This document shows, piece by piece, positions 1-6,027 of a stretch of DNA of 32,316 bases. Location of the stretch: NCBI GenBank assembly GCA_011523505.1, contig WTGP01000015.1, forward strand, positions 1 to 32,316. The letters run 5' to 3'. Both the position numbers and the translations under genes were made by a program. A model generated the notes under the pieces. It saw only the letters and a program-made list of their open reading frames with translations. It ran no database searches and was not told the DNA's origin. Origin of the DNA: Gammaproteobacteria bacterium. Its GTDB lineage: Bacteria > Pseudomonadota > Gammaproteobacteria > Steroidobacterales > Foliamicaceae. Numbering within the stretch: position 1 is the first letter of the stretch; each line of letters begins with the position of its first letter.

Positions 1-1
1 A

Positions 2-58
2 GCAGGTGGCGGAGGTGGCGGCGGAGGTGGCGGAGGAGGAGTAGCCCTCTGCGGATGA
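2..58 (+). CDS. 3' end of a gene with a polyglycine tail (partial)
   Basis: The first bases read in frame 2 as a run of about twelve glycines followed by V-A-L-C-G and a TGA stop at 56-58. The DNA is built from GGT/GGC/GGA codons in short repeats. This looks like the C-terminal tail of a protein encoded upstream of the window, but only 18 codons are visible. The other frames give Arg/Trp-rich strings and are less convincing. No family can be named. Confidence 0.3.
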   Translation, partial: AGGGGGGGGGGGGVALCG

Positions 59-78
59 TTACCTAATAATCTCTTTCA

Positions 79-108
79 TTGTCATCAGTCATGACTAAAT
101 GGTTTATA
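79..108 (+). promoter_or_regulatory. candidate promoter with a palindromic operator upstream of the integrase repeat
   Basis: TTGTCA (79-84) and TTTATA (103-108) are separated by 18 bp and resemble sigma70 -35 and -10 boxes. The perfect 10-bp palindrome AGTCATGACT (87-96) lies between them, where a repressor could block transcription. It is judged by eye only, in AT-rich DNA where chance matches are common. Confidence 0.25.
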
Positions 109-128
109 CAATTGATAAAGTCCGAATA

Positions 129-357
129 AATCGTAACCGGCGGCTGCGGACGGGATGAGCAGGTTCCACATAAAAAGCAATAGCGGAAGTGATATTCGAT
201 GAATCGTCCCCGGCGCCTTTCTGCGTCGTTGTTTGGTGGATAAAACGTATGAATCGTAAGCGGCGGTCGCGGACGGAATGAACAAATCCCAAATAAAAAG
301 CAATAGCGGAAGTGATATTTGGTGAGTCGTCCCAAGCGTCTTTCCGCTTCGTTCGTG
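129..357 (+). repeat. tandem imperfect direct repeat, 123-bp period, overlapping the integrase start
   Basis: Bases 129-234 and 252-357 align without gaps at an offset of 123 bp, roughly 80% identical by eye. Inside them, 170-196 and 293-319 are a perfect 27-bp repeat that includes the Shine-Dalgarno-like GGAAGTGAT. The second copy runs into the coding start of the integrase; the first runs into a matching but truncated start (ATG 199). The perfectly kept core could be a promoter or ribosome-binding segment, or an integrase attachment core. The stretch between 58 and 322 has no other supported gene. Confidence 0.85.
199..243 (+). pseudogene. relic of an integrase N-terminus (14 codons)
   Basis: ATG 199 lies exactly 123 bp before the integrase GTG at 322 and is preceded by the same GGAAGTGAT at the same spacing. 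It reads MNRPRRLSASLFGG and stops at TAA 241-243. The integrase begins VSRPKRLSASFVRT. Nine of the first ten residues are identical or conservative, then the frame ends. It is best read as the surviving 5' end of a related integrase lost or displaced by a later integration. A regulatory leader peptide is the alternative. Confidence 0.5.
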
Positions 358-1515
358 CGCACGGTCAATCGGCCGGGCCGCTACGGCGACGGCCGTGGCG
401 GTTTCGGGCTCAGCCTGCTGGTGAAACCGAGAAGCGCAGGCGGCTTCTCAAAAACCTGGTCCCAGCGGGTGATTCTGGGCGGCAAGCCCGTGAATATCGG
501 GTTGGGGGCGTATCCGGTTGTGACCCTGGCCGAGGCCCGGGATGAGGCGCTGCGCAACCGGCGCACCATTGCCCAGGGGCGCGATCCGCGCGTTCGGGCG
601 CCGCTGGTTCCCACGTTCGAGGAAGCAGTCGAGCAGGTGATCCGGATTCATGCCCAGGGCTGGAAGAAGGGCGGGAAGAGCGAGGCGCAGTGGCGTTCGA
701 GCATGCATCGTTTTGTTCTGCCCCACCTGGGCCACCTGCCGGTCAATGCGATACAGCCGCGGGACATCATGGGCGTCCTGCTCCCGATCTGGAACGCGTT
801 GCCGGAGACGGCGCGCCGGATTCGCCGCCGGATCGGCGTGGTCATGAAGTGGGCGGTGGCGCAGGGCTACCGGAGAGACAACCCCGTGGGCGACGCATTG
901 AGCGCGGCGCTTCCCAGGAACGCGTCCGCGCCGAGGCATTTCCGGGCGCTTCCCTTTGCGGAGGTTGCGGCGGCCTTGCAGAAGGTGCGGGATTCGCGCG
1001 TTTACCCGACCCGGGTGCTGTGCTTTGAGTTTCTTGTGCTGTGCGCGGTGCGCAGCGGCGAGTCACGGCATGCCCGCTGGGATGAAATCGACCTGGCAAG
1101 CGCGGTCTGGACCATTCCGGCCGAGCGCATGAAGGCCAGGCGCACGCACAGGGTGCCGCTGTCCCGCCAGGCGCTGCGCGTGCTGTCGGCGGCGCGCGGG
1201 CTGGGGGAGGATTCCGCGCTGGTGTTCCCGGCGCCGCATGGCCGGGCGCTGAACGACGCTTCGTTGTCGCGGCTTTGCCGGGAACTCGAGCTGGGGTGCG
1301 TCCCGCACGGCATGCGCAGCAGTTTCCGGGACTGGGCCGCCGAATGCTCGGACGCGCCCCGCGAGGTCTGCGAGCTGGCTCTCGCGCACGTCAACTCGAA
1401 TCGCGTCGAACGCGCTTACCGCCGCACGGATCTGTTCGACCGTAGGCGCAAACTGATGCAGGAATGGGCGGACTACGTCCGTCCTGTCACGAAAAACACA
1501 CGGCACAAGCACTAG
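322..1515 (+). CDS. P4-type tyrosine integrase
   Basis: Site-specific recombinase expected to integrate and excise a genomic island. The 397-aa protein has an N-terminal arm-binding region of the DUF4102 type (about residues 1-90, rich in G/R/K with LAEARDEA), a central SAM-like core-binding domain (about 95-200) and a C-terminal catalytic domain. Catalytic residues visible are R244 (RSGESRHARW), K271 (MKARRTHRVPLS), H329 and R332 (HGMRSSFRDWA), H356 (LAHVNSNRVERAYRR) and the nucleophile Y366, so the enzyme looks intact. GTG 322 is chosen because the upstream repeat copy carries an ATG at the matching position and both have GGAAGTGAT six bases ahead; TTG 319 is the only alternative. An AlpA regulator follows, the usual arrangement in P4-like islands. 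No tRNA target is visible. Confidence 0.95.
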   Translation: MSRPKRLSASFVRTVNRPGRYGDGRGGFGLSLLVKPRSAGGFSKTWSQRVILGGKPVNIGLGAYPVVTLAEARDEALRNRRTIAQGRDPRVRAPLVPTFEEAVEQVIRIHAQGWKKGGKSEAQWRSSMHRFVLPHLGHLPVNAIQPRDIMGVLLPIWNALPETARRIRRRIGVVMKWAVAQGYRRDNPVGDALSAALPRNASAPRHFRALPFAEVAAALQKVRDSRVYPTRVLCFEFLVLCAVRSGESRHARWDEIDLASAVWTIPAERMKARRTHRVPLSRQALRVLSAARGLGEDSALVFPAPHGRALNDASLSRLCRELELGCVPHGMRSSFRDWAAECSDAPREVCELALAHVNSNRVERAYRRTDLFDRRRKLMQEWADYVRPVTKNTRHKH

Positions 1516-1611
1516 ATCGCACAAAATACTCACAATCTATTCGTATAGTCCTCTCTAGATTAGGTAGGTTGCGCGAATGGCAGCCGAAAATCGCACGCTA
1601 CAGGGGAGTGC

Positions 1612-1821
1612 ATGAAGATCCAGGGCGACGAGCGTATGCTGCGCCGGCGTTCGGTGGAACAGATGACGGGACTGAGCAAGTCCACGTTGTACCGGCTGAT
1701 CAAACAGGGGAATTTCCCTCCTCCGCTGCGCTTGACCGCAAAGGCCGTTCGATGGCGGCGCGACGAAATTAACGAATGGCTGTCGGGCCGCCCCCGCGGC
1801 GGCGGCCAGCAGAATCTGTGA
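1612..1821 (+). CDS. AlpA-family helix-turn-helix regulator
   Basis: A 69-aa DNA-binding protein of the AlpA/excisionase-like family. The helix-turn-helix is in MTGLSKSTLYRLIKQGNFP (about residues 18-36), followed by the wing segment KAVRWRRDEINEWL typical of the family. AlpA proteins control the neighbouring P4-type integrase and so island excision. ATG 1612 has a good AGGGGAG ribosome-binding site four bases upstream; ATG 1636 is a weaker internal alternative. The C-terminal tail (GRPRGGGQQ) is unstructured. It lies 96 bp after the integrase stop, with no clear terminator between. Confidence 0.92.
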   Translation: MKIQGDERMLRRRSVEQMTGLSKSTLYRLIKQGNFPPPLRLTAKAVRWRRDEINEWLSGRPRGGGQQNL

Positions 1822-1851
1822 AAAGGAAGAACATTTCATGACGACCGGTGG

Positions 1852-2310
1852 ATGCCCCTGATTCTCGTCGCGGCGGCGCTGGCCCTTCTCGGTATTGCGG
1901 CGGCTCCCGGCGCGGTGGCGGCCGAACCGGGCATGGCGGCGCAACTGAGCATCTCTTTCGGCGCCGGTGATCCGCGCCTGAGACTCGGCATCGGCGCACT
2001 GAACCAACGGCCTGCCGCGCAGCCGACTCCGCTTCGGCCGATGGTGTTCCGCCCCATGGTGCAGTTGAACGCGCGCGTCTCGACGCCGCGCGGGCGGATT
2101 GAGGACCTGCGCCTCAAAGGTCCATTCATCCGCAATCTGGCGCTTTACGCCGATGAGGGCGAGGAAGAGAACGGCGACGAGGGGTCCGGCGGCAACGGGA
2201 GCAGGGTGGTGATGGTCCTCGGCGGCGTGGCCGCGGGCCTGCTGATCTTCGGCTACGTGGTGGCTGACGATATCAAGGACGACGTTCTGGACGCCATTGA
2301 CAGCGCCTGA
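1852..2310 (+). CDS. unrecognised secreted or membrane-anchored protein
   Basis: A 152-aa protein of unknown family. Residues 1-24 form a signal-peptide-like hydrophobic segment ending in an Ala-rich cleavage-like site (AAPGAVAAE). An Arg/Pro-rich middle follows, then an acidic-glycine patch (EGEEENGDEGSGGNG) and a hydrophobic helix near residues 121-138 (VVMVLGGVAAGLLIFGYVV). It is probably an envelope protein. The start is not settled: the Shine-Dalgarno-like AAGGAAG (1823-1829) is spaced for ATG 1838, which opens a 7-codon ORF stopping at TGA 1859-1861, while ATG 1852 lies inside that mini-ORF in another frame. Translation may be coupled, or an indel may have moved the original start. Confidence 0.6.
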   Translation: MPLILVAAALALLGIAAAPGAVAAEPGMAAQLSISFGAGDPRLRLGIGALNQRPAAQPTPLRPMVFRPMVQLNARVSTPRGRIEDLRLKGPFIRNLALYADEGEEENGDEGSGGNGSRVVMVLGGVAAGLLIFGYVVADDIKDDVLDAIDSA

Positions 2311-2318
2311 CCCAAACC

Positions 2319-2399
2319 TCCGCGCCGCTCGCGATCGAAATGACCGGCCTGAGCAAGTCCGCATTGTGGCGGCAGGATGACACGCTGAATCATGGTTGA
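2319..2399 (+). pseudogene. AlpA-like helix-turn-helix fragment
   Basis: In the frame of ATG 2340 the translation contains EMTGLSKSALWRQ and then stops at TGA 2397-2399. The intact AlpA at 1612 has QMTGLSKSTLYRL at the same place, and about six residues upstream also resemble it (LRALAIE against LRRRSVE). The recognition helix is cut off and the rest of the domain is absent. It is a degraded second AlpA copy, consistent with layered integration events. The next gene starts inside its last codons. Confidence 0.55.
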
Positions 2400-2787
2400 A
2401 TGGTTGAATCCTTCCACGATTGCATCATCCGTACTGGGTTCCATCATCGCGGGCGTGCTGCTGTTGACTGCCGCGCCGATTTGGTGGAAATGGGTGAAGA
2501 TTGCAGACACGGCTAAATTCGGAGAAATAGTCAAGACGATTTTCGTTGTCGCCGTGATGGTGGGCGTGCTGTATGGGGGATTCGCTCTGCTGGACTATTT
2601 TGAAAGATCGAGCATCCCGCAACACCATCCCACGCTTACGGAAGAGGAGGCGGAAAAGGCGTTCATGGAGTGTGAAATGGAATCCATCAAAGCCACAGCG
2701 GAAATAACTCCGCTAAGCGAACGCAGCGCCGCCCGGCAGAGATACCGCGCCGCATGTCTGGTCAACAAGGGCTTCGACTGGGATTAA
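2392..2787 (+). CDS. unrecognised inner-membrane protein, two TM segments
   Basis: A 131-aa protein with hydrophobic helices near residues 10-32 (ASSVLGSIIAGVLLLTAAPIW) and 46-66 (VKTIFVVAVMVGVLYGGFALL), then a charged soluble tail (about 70-131) containing two cysteines and EEEAEKAF. No family is recognised. The start overlaps the end of the AlpA fragment and has only a distant GGCAGGA upstream. It is probably island cargo with the 1852 gene, as both are envelope-type proteins of unknown role. Confidence 0.6.
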   Translation: MVEWLNPSTIASSVLGSIIAGVLLLTAAPIWWKWVKIADTAKFGEIVKTIFVVAVMVGVLYGGFALLDYFERSSIPQHHPTLTEEEAEKAFMECEMESIKATAEITPLSERSAARQRYRAACLVNKGFDWD

Positions 2788-2968
2788 CGTAACCGAATCA
2801 CAGTTCTTGTATTCAGCAGGTTGCCCGACACTGTGGCAGTCCATGTTATGAGTCGATCAGGAATACAGCACAGTGTTCCGCATTTGCTTCTGAACCTGAT
2901 TTATTCGACCAAGACCCTACTTTTAATTTCGAAGCGTTTCATACGCTCGTGTTACGATTTGGAGCCTG

Positions 2969-2990
2969 ACGGATATAGGGGATATTCCGT
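2969..2990 (+). promoter_or_regulatory. bulged inverted repeat ahead of the three-ORF cassette
   Basis: ACGGATAT and ATATTCCGT face each other across AGGGG, giving an eight-pair stem with one bulged T. It ends 30 bp before the AGGAGG ribosome-binding site of the cassette. It could be an operator or an RNA hairpin in the leader. The surrounding 2788-3031 stretch is AT-richer than its neighbours and holds no supported gene. Confidence 0.3.
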
Positions 2991-3031
2991 CCGTCTGCGT
3001 ATAGAAATTGTCGGTTTGTAAGGAGGCTGAA

Positions 3032-3091
3032 ATGACGATTTGGCAGACCGCCGCACGCGGGACTGTGGCGAAGTTCGAGTCGGAGAAATGA
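3032..3091 (+). CDS. 19-aa peptide ORF with a strong ribosome-binding site
   Basis: ATG 3032 is preceded by a perfect AGGAGG (3021-3026) at five bases, the strongest such site in this part of the window. The peptide is MTIWQTAARGTVAKFESEK. Its TGA stop overlaps the ATG of the next gene (ATGA, 3088-3091), a standard translational-coupling arrangement. It may be a leader peptide that sets translation of the downstream gene, or a short functional protein. No family is known to me. Confidence 0.45.
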   Translation: MTIWQTAARGTVAKFESEK

Positions 3092-3363
3092 GCGTGTCCT
3101 TGTACCTCGTTGCGTTGACCGAACCTAGTCTCAAGATTGAGAAAAAAGTTAAGTCAGAATGGCCAGATCATCACTTTCGGGTCAGTGAAACTCTGTACTT
3201 TGTTGCCGCCAAAGGCGTGGCGACAGCGCAGACAATTCGGGAACGGCTTGGAATAACTACAGACAGAAAAGCTCCTTGGGGAATCGTCGCTCCGATGGTG
3301 AAAACCTCTGGGGTTTTGTCTGGTGAAGCGGTAGATTGGTATAGGGCGGCGCTTGATGAATAG
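3088..3363 (+). CDS. unrecognised small protein, possible Cas2/SinR-like ferredoxin fold
   Basis: A 91-aa soluble protein. ATG 3088 is chosen over upstream in-frame starts because it overlaps the preceding stop as ATGA and has GGAG just ahead. Its apparent order of strands and helices is beta (MSVSLYLVALTE), alpha (LKIEKKVKSEW), beta (ETLYFVAAKG), alpha (TAQTIRERLG), beta (PWGIVAPMV), then a final helix. This resembles the small ferredoxin-like proteins of the Cas2/SinR type, but no catalytic residue can be assigned. The fold is inferred from pattern only. The last eight bases overlap the next gene, so the pair is probably co-translated. Base composition is AT-richer than the chromosome-like genes to the right. 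Confidence 0.65.
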   Translation: MSVSLYLVALTEPSLKIEKKVKSEWPDHHFRVSETLYFVAAKGVATAQTIRERLGITTDRKAPWGIVAPMVKTSGVLSGEAVDWYRAALDE

Positions 3364-3754
3364 TTCCCAGGGTGCGTCGCTGACCGAAACAGGGCAGCCG
3401 AAGAAAATACCGCCTGAAACGAAGAATCGTTTCTGGCAATTTTTCGTTTCAAATAGTTCTGCTGTGTCGGTGATTGCGTCTGTAGTCATTGCTACGGTGA
3501 CATTGCAAAGGTGTATGTCCTCGGAAATCACAGAGCGCGTTGGTAGCGTTACTGAGCATATCAAGACTGTGGATGATCATGTGCAAGGAGAGTTTGTGAA
3601 TGTAAGAAACGATATTGGAGATCTTCGACAAGAGATACAGGCCGTGAGAGAAGACGTGCAGGAACTCCATGGTGAGGTCAATTACATCCAGGGACAACTC
3701 TCGGATTCCCCAAGAATCAGCGTAACGAATCTCGAAGTTTCCGAATCAGAGTAA
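3356..3754 (+). CDS. unrecognised membrane-anchored coiled-coil protein
   Basis: A 132-aa protein starting at ATG 3356 inside the end of the previous gene. The N-terminus is polar, one hydrophobic helix lies near residues 34-50 (SSAVSVIASVVIATVTL), and the remainder is a heptad-like coiled coil (HIKTVDDHVQGEFVNVRND and DIGDLRQEIQAVREDVQEL). It probably sits in the inner membrane with the coiled coil on one side, forming oligomers or binding a partner. Its tight coupling to the preceding small protein suggests the two act together. No known family is recognised. Confidence 0.7.
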   Translation: MNSSQGASLTETGQPKKIPPETKNRFWQFFVSNSSAVSVIASVVIATVTLQRCMSSEITERVGSVTEHIKTVDDHVQGEFVNVRNDIGDLRQEIQAVREDVQELHGEVNYIQGQLSDSPRISVTNLEVSESE

Positions 3755-3756
3755 GC

Positions 3757-3794
3757 AGCGCAGGTTGCGCTCCCTTCCCGGGGCGATGTCCGGG
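3757..3794 (+). terminator. two adjacent small hairpins after the cassette
   Basis: Two bases after the TAA stop, AGCGCA-GGT-TGCGCT forms a perfect six-pair stem (3757-3771). CCCGG and CCGGG (3777-3781, 3790-3794) form a second. Neither is followed by a U-run, so a classical intrinsic terminator is not shown. They may protect the 3' end of the mRNA or mark an island boundary. Confidence 0.3.
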
Positions 3795-3847
3795 TTGAAT
3801 CGCCTGCTTGCAGCCCCATATCTCCGCTAGAATCCTTAACGGGTTGG

Positions 3848-3865
3848 CTGGGCGCTACAGCCCAG
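3848..3865 (+). promoter_or_regulatory. hairpin in the leader of the secretion operon
   Basis: CTGGGC-GCTACA-GCCCAG forms a perfect six-pair stem, extendable to nine pairs with one bulge. It lies 41 bases before the first ATG of the secretion block (3907). A TAGAAT at 3828-3833 could be a -10 box but has no well-spaced -35. A role in RNA stability or regulation is possible but unproven. Confidence 0.3.
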
Positions 3866-3906
3866 TGCCGCAGCTTTGTTGATGTCTCTAAGGGAGAAAA
3901 AGCCAG

Positions 3907-4176
3907 ATGAGCGATACCAAGATTTTTGTTGACGGGTTGATGTCGGCCACCTTGCGTGACGGCGTCGTGCGCCTCGAGTTCGGTGAATTCGAGGCAGACG
4001 AGGCAGCCGGGGGCGATGAGAACGCGCCGCCCAAGATGTTTCCGAAGACCCGCGTGGCCATGCCCTGGCCCGGCTTTCTCCGCACGCTGCGCATGATGCA
4101 GGAGGTGAACGAGCGCCTGCGCCAGGAGGTCGAGAAGCAGCGCGCCGCTCAGGCCAACGGCGGCACTGCCGCTTAG
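3907..4176 (+). CDS. small conserved-looking protein heading the type I secretion block
   Basis: An 89-aa acidic soluble protein with an AGGGAG ribosome-binding site ten bases upstream. The N-terminal half looks beta-rich (TKIFVDGLMSATLRDGVVRLEF), then comes an acidic linker and a segment TRVAMPWPGFLRTLRMM leading into a charged C-terminal helix. The strand-then-helix arrangement loosely recalls small DUF3467-type proteins; this is impression, not a firm assignment. It is separated from the ABC transporter gene by a 66-bp gap that holds a repeat element. Its position as first gene suggests an accessory or regulatory role in secretion. Confidence 0.7.
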   Translation: MSDTKIFVDGLMSATLRDGVVRLEFGEFEADEAAGGDENAPPKMFPKTRVAMPWPGFLRTLRMMQEVNERLRQEVEKQRAAQANGGTAA

Positions 4177-4178
4177 AC

Positions 4179-4231
4179 CTGGGAGCGAGGGCGTCCCGCC
4201 CTCGTGGAGGGCAAGATACCCGCTCTCCCGG
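4179..4231 (+). repeat. post-stop-codon hairpin repeat, copy 1
   Basis: Directly after the TAG at 4174-4176 comes CTGGGAGCGAGGGC. CGAGGGCG and CGCCCTCG (4186-4193, 4197-4204) form a perfect eight-pair stem around TCC. GGGAGCG (4181) and CGCTCTCCC (4221-4229) form an imperfect outer pair. The start of this element recurs, also right after a stop codon, at 12510 and 15428 on the other strand. Confidence 0.7.
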
Positions 4232-4242
4232 CCTGAGTTGAC

Positions 4243-6027
4243 ATGAACGACCAGCCCAAGAACCCCGAAACCGAGCGTCCCGTCACGCCTTTGCGGGCGG
4301 CGCTGAATCAGTATCGGGGCGGATTTGCCGCCATCGCGGGGTTCAGCTCGCTGGTCAACATCCTGATGCTGGTCTCGCCGGTGTACATGCTGCAGATGTA
4401 CGACCGCGTGCTTACCAGCGGCAGCGGGGAAACGCTGGCGATGCTCACGCTCATCGCGGTTTTTCTGCTGGTCTGCTTCGGTTTTCTCGAATGGGTCCGG
4501 CAGCGGCTCATGCAGCGGATCGCCCTGGCGCTCGGCCTGAACATGGCCAACGACGTGCTGGCCAGCGCGTTCCGCAGCAACCTGGCCAGTCAGCAGCAGA
4601 GCTCCACTCAGCCCGTGCGGGATCTCGATTCCATTCGCCAGTTCATGGGCAGTCCCACGATCTTCGCCTTTTTCGACATTCCCTGGACGCCCATCTTCAC
4701 GGCGGTGATCTTCATATTTCACCCGCTGCTGGGCGCCGTGGCCACATTCGGAGCGCTGGTGATCTTCACGCTGGGCATGCTGGCGGAATTCCGCTCGCGC
4801 CTGCCGATGCGCGCCGCCGCCATCGAGGGCCTGCAATCGCATCAGCTCCTGGAATCCTCGATGCGCAATTCCGACGCGCTCAAGGCCATGGGCATGTTCG
4901 AAGGGCTGATGGACCGCTGGCGCGGCCGCCACCGGCGCTCGGCCGCGTTCCAGTCCGCCGCCGCCGGACGCCTGAGCGCTCTGCTGGCCTCCACCAAGGC
5001 TTTCCGCTTTTCCGTGCAGGTGGGCATTCTCGGAACCGGCGCCTACCTGGTCCTGCAGGGTGACCTCACTCCGGGAATGATGATCGCCGGTTCGATCATC
5101 ATGGGCCGCGCGCTGCAGCCGATCGAGCAGGGCATCACCGCGTGGCGCGGATTTGTCGGCGCCCGCCAGGCATGGCGCCGGGTCAATGCGCTGCTGGAGG
5201 GTTTCGGCGCCGATCCGGACGCCGATGCGACGGACCTGCCGCGACCCGAAGGCAAGGTAGAAGCGGAAAACCTGAGCACCGTTCCCCCCGGGGGTGAGAC
5301 TCCGGTCGTGCGCGGAGTGAACTTCACCCTGCAATCCGGCACGCTGACCGGGTTGATCGGTCCCAGCGGCAGCGGCAAATCGTCGCTGGCCAGCGTGATG
5401 ATGGGCGTTTGGCCACCTTCCGAAGGAGCATTGCGCCTGGACGGCGCGAGTATCGACGGCTGGTCGGACTACCTGCGCCTGAAGCACTTCGGCTACCTGC
5501 CGCAGACCGTGGAACTGTTCGAAGGCACGGTGGCCGAGAACATTTCGCGCCTTCAGGAGCCCGAGGCCGAGGCCGTGATCGCCGCCGCTCAAATGGCTGG
5601 CTGCCACGACGTGATCATGCGTCTGCCCGGTAATTATTCTTCGCCGATCGGCGCGGGCGGACGTGGCCTGTCGGCAGGTCAACGCCAGCGCGTGGCGCTG
5701 GCCCGCGCGCTGTATGACGATCCGGCGTTTATCGTTCTGGACGAACCGGATTCCAACCTCGACAGCGAGGGGCAGGAAGCGCTGGCGCAGGTCCTGGATA
5801 CGCTGCGCGAGCGCAGGATCACAACGGTGCTGATTACCCATAACATCCGGCTGCTTCGGCGCGTCGACAGGATCGGCGTGATGAACGAGGGACAGCTCGT
5901 GAACTTCGGCCCGCGCGACGAGGTGCTGGGGCAGTTCGCCAAACCCAAGGCCCAGGCCCGGGCGGGCCGCCCCGCGCAACAGCCCGCCGGTCCGGCCAAA
6001 CCGATACAGGTTAAATACACGCAATGA
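4243..6027 (+). CDS. type I secretion system permease/ATPase (PrtD/HlyB family)
   Basis: The inner-membrane ABC transporter that powers one-step export of an unfolded protein. The 594-aa chain has an ABC-type-1 membrane domain (about residues 20-310; LVNILMLVSPVYMLQMYDRV is a hallmark near the first helices) and a nucleotide-binding domain (about 335-570). Walker A is GPSGSGKSS (about 372-380), the ABC signature LSAGQ is at 476-480, Walker B ends D500-E501 (LDEPDSNLD) and the H-loop histidine is H533. There is no N-terminal C39 peptidase or C39-like domain, which fits the PrtD group. The C-terminal tail (about 565-594) is Ala/Pro/Gln-rich. Its TGA overlaps the ATG of the adaptor gene. No RTX-type substrate gene is seen in the window. 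Confidence 0.95.
   Translation: MNDQPKNPETERPVTPLRAALNQYRGGFAAIAGFSSLVNILMLVSPVYMLQMYDRVLTSGSGETLAMLTLIAVFLLVCFGFLEWVRQRLMQRIALALGLNMANDVLASAFRSNLASQQQSSTQPVRDLDSIRQFMGSPTIFAFFDIPWTPIFTAVIFIFHPLLGAVATFGALVIFTLGMLAEFRSRLPMRAAAIEGLQSHQLLESSMRNSDALKAMGMFEGLMDRWRGRHRRSAAFQSAAAGRLSALLASTKAFRFSVQVGILGTGAYLVLQGDLTPGMMIAGSIIMGRALQPIEQGITAWRGFVGARQAWRRVNALLEGFGADPDADATDLPRPEGKVEAENLSTVPPGGETPVVRGVNFTLQSGTLTGLIGPSGSGKSSLASVMMGVWPPSEGALRLDGASIDGWSDYLRLKHFGYLPQTVELFEGTVAENISRLQEPEAEAVIAAAQMAGCHDVIMRLPGNYSSPIGAGGRGLSAGQRQRVALARALYDDPAFIVLDEPDSNLDSEGQEALAQVLDTLRERRITTVLITHNIRLLRRVDRIGVMNEGQLVNFGPRDEVLGQFAKPKAQARAGRPAQQPAGPAKPIQVKYTQ

Noticed and set aside
2821..3021. 66-codon ORF in the gap before the three-ORF cassette
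   Set aside because: It needs a TTG start without a ribosome-binding site, and its sequence shows no domain or coding bias.
3088..3363. Calling the small protein a true Cas2
   Set aside because: There is no CRISPR array or cas1 in the window and no clear catalytic Asp at the end of the first strand; only the overall fold pattern is suggestive.
3682..6024. 780-codon open frame on the minus strand antisense to the ABC transporter
   Set aside because: It mirrors the codon pattern of the real gene (high GC3 on the plus strand), has low-complexity His/Arg/Gln-rich sequence, and no family features.
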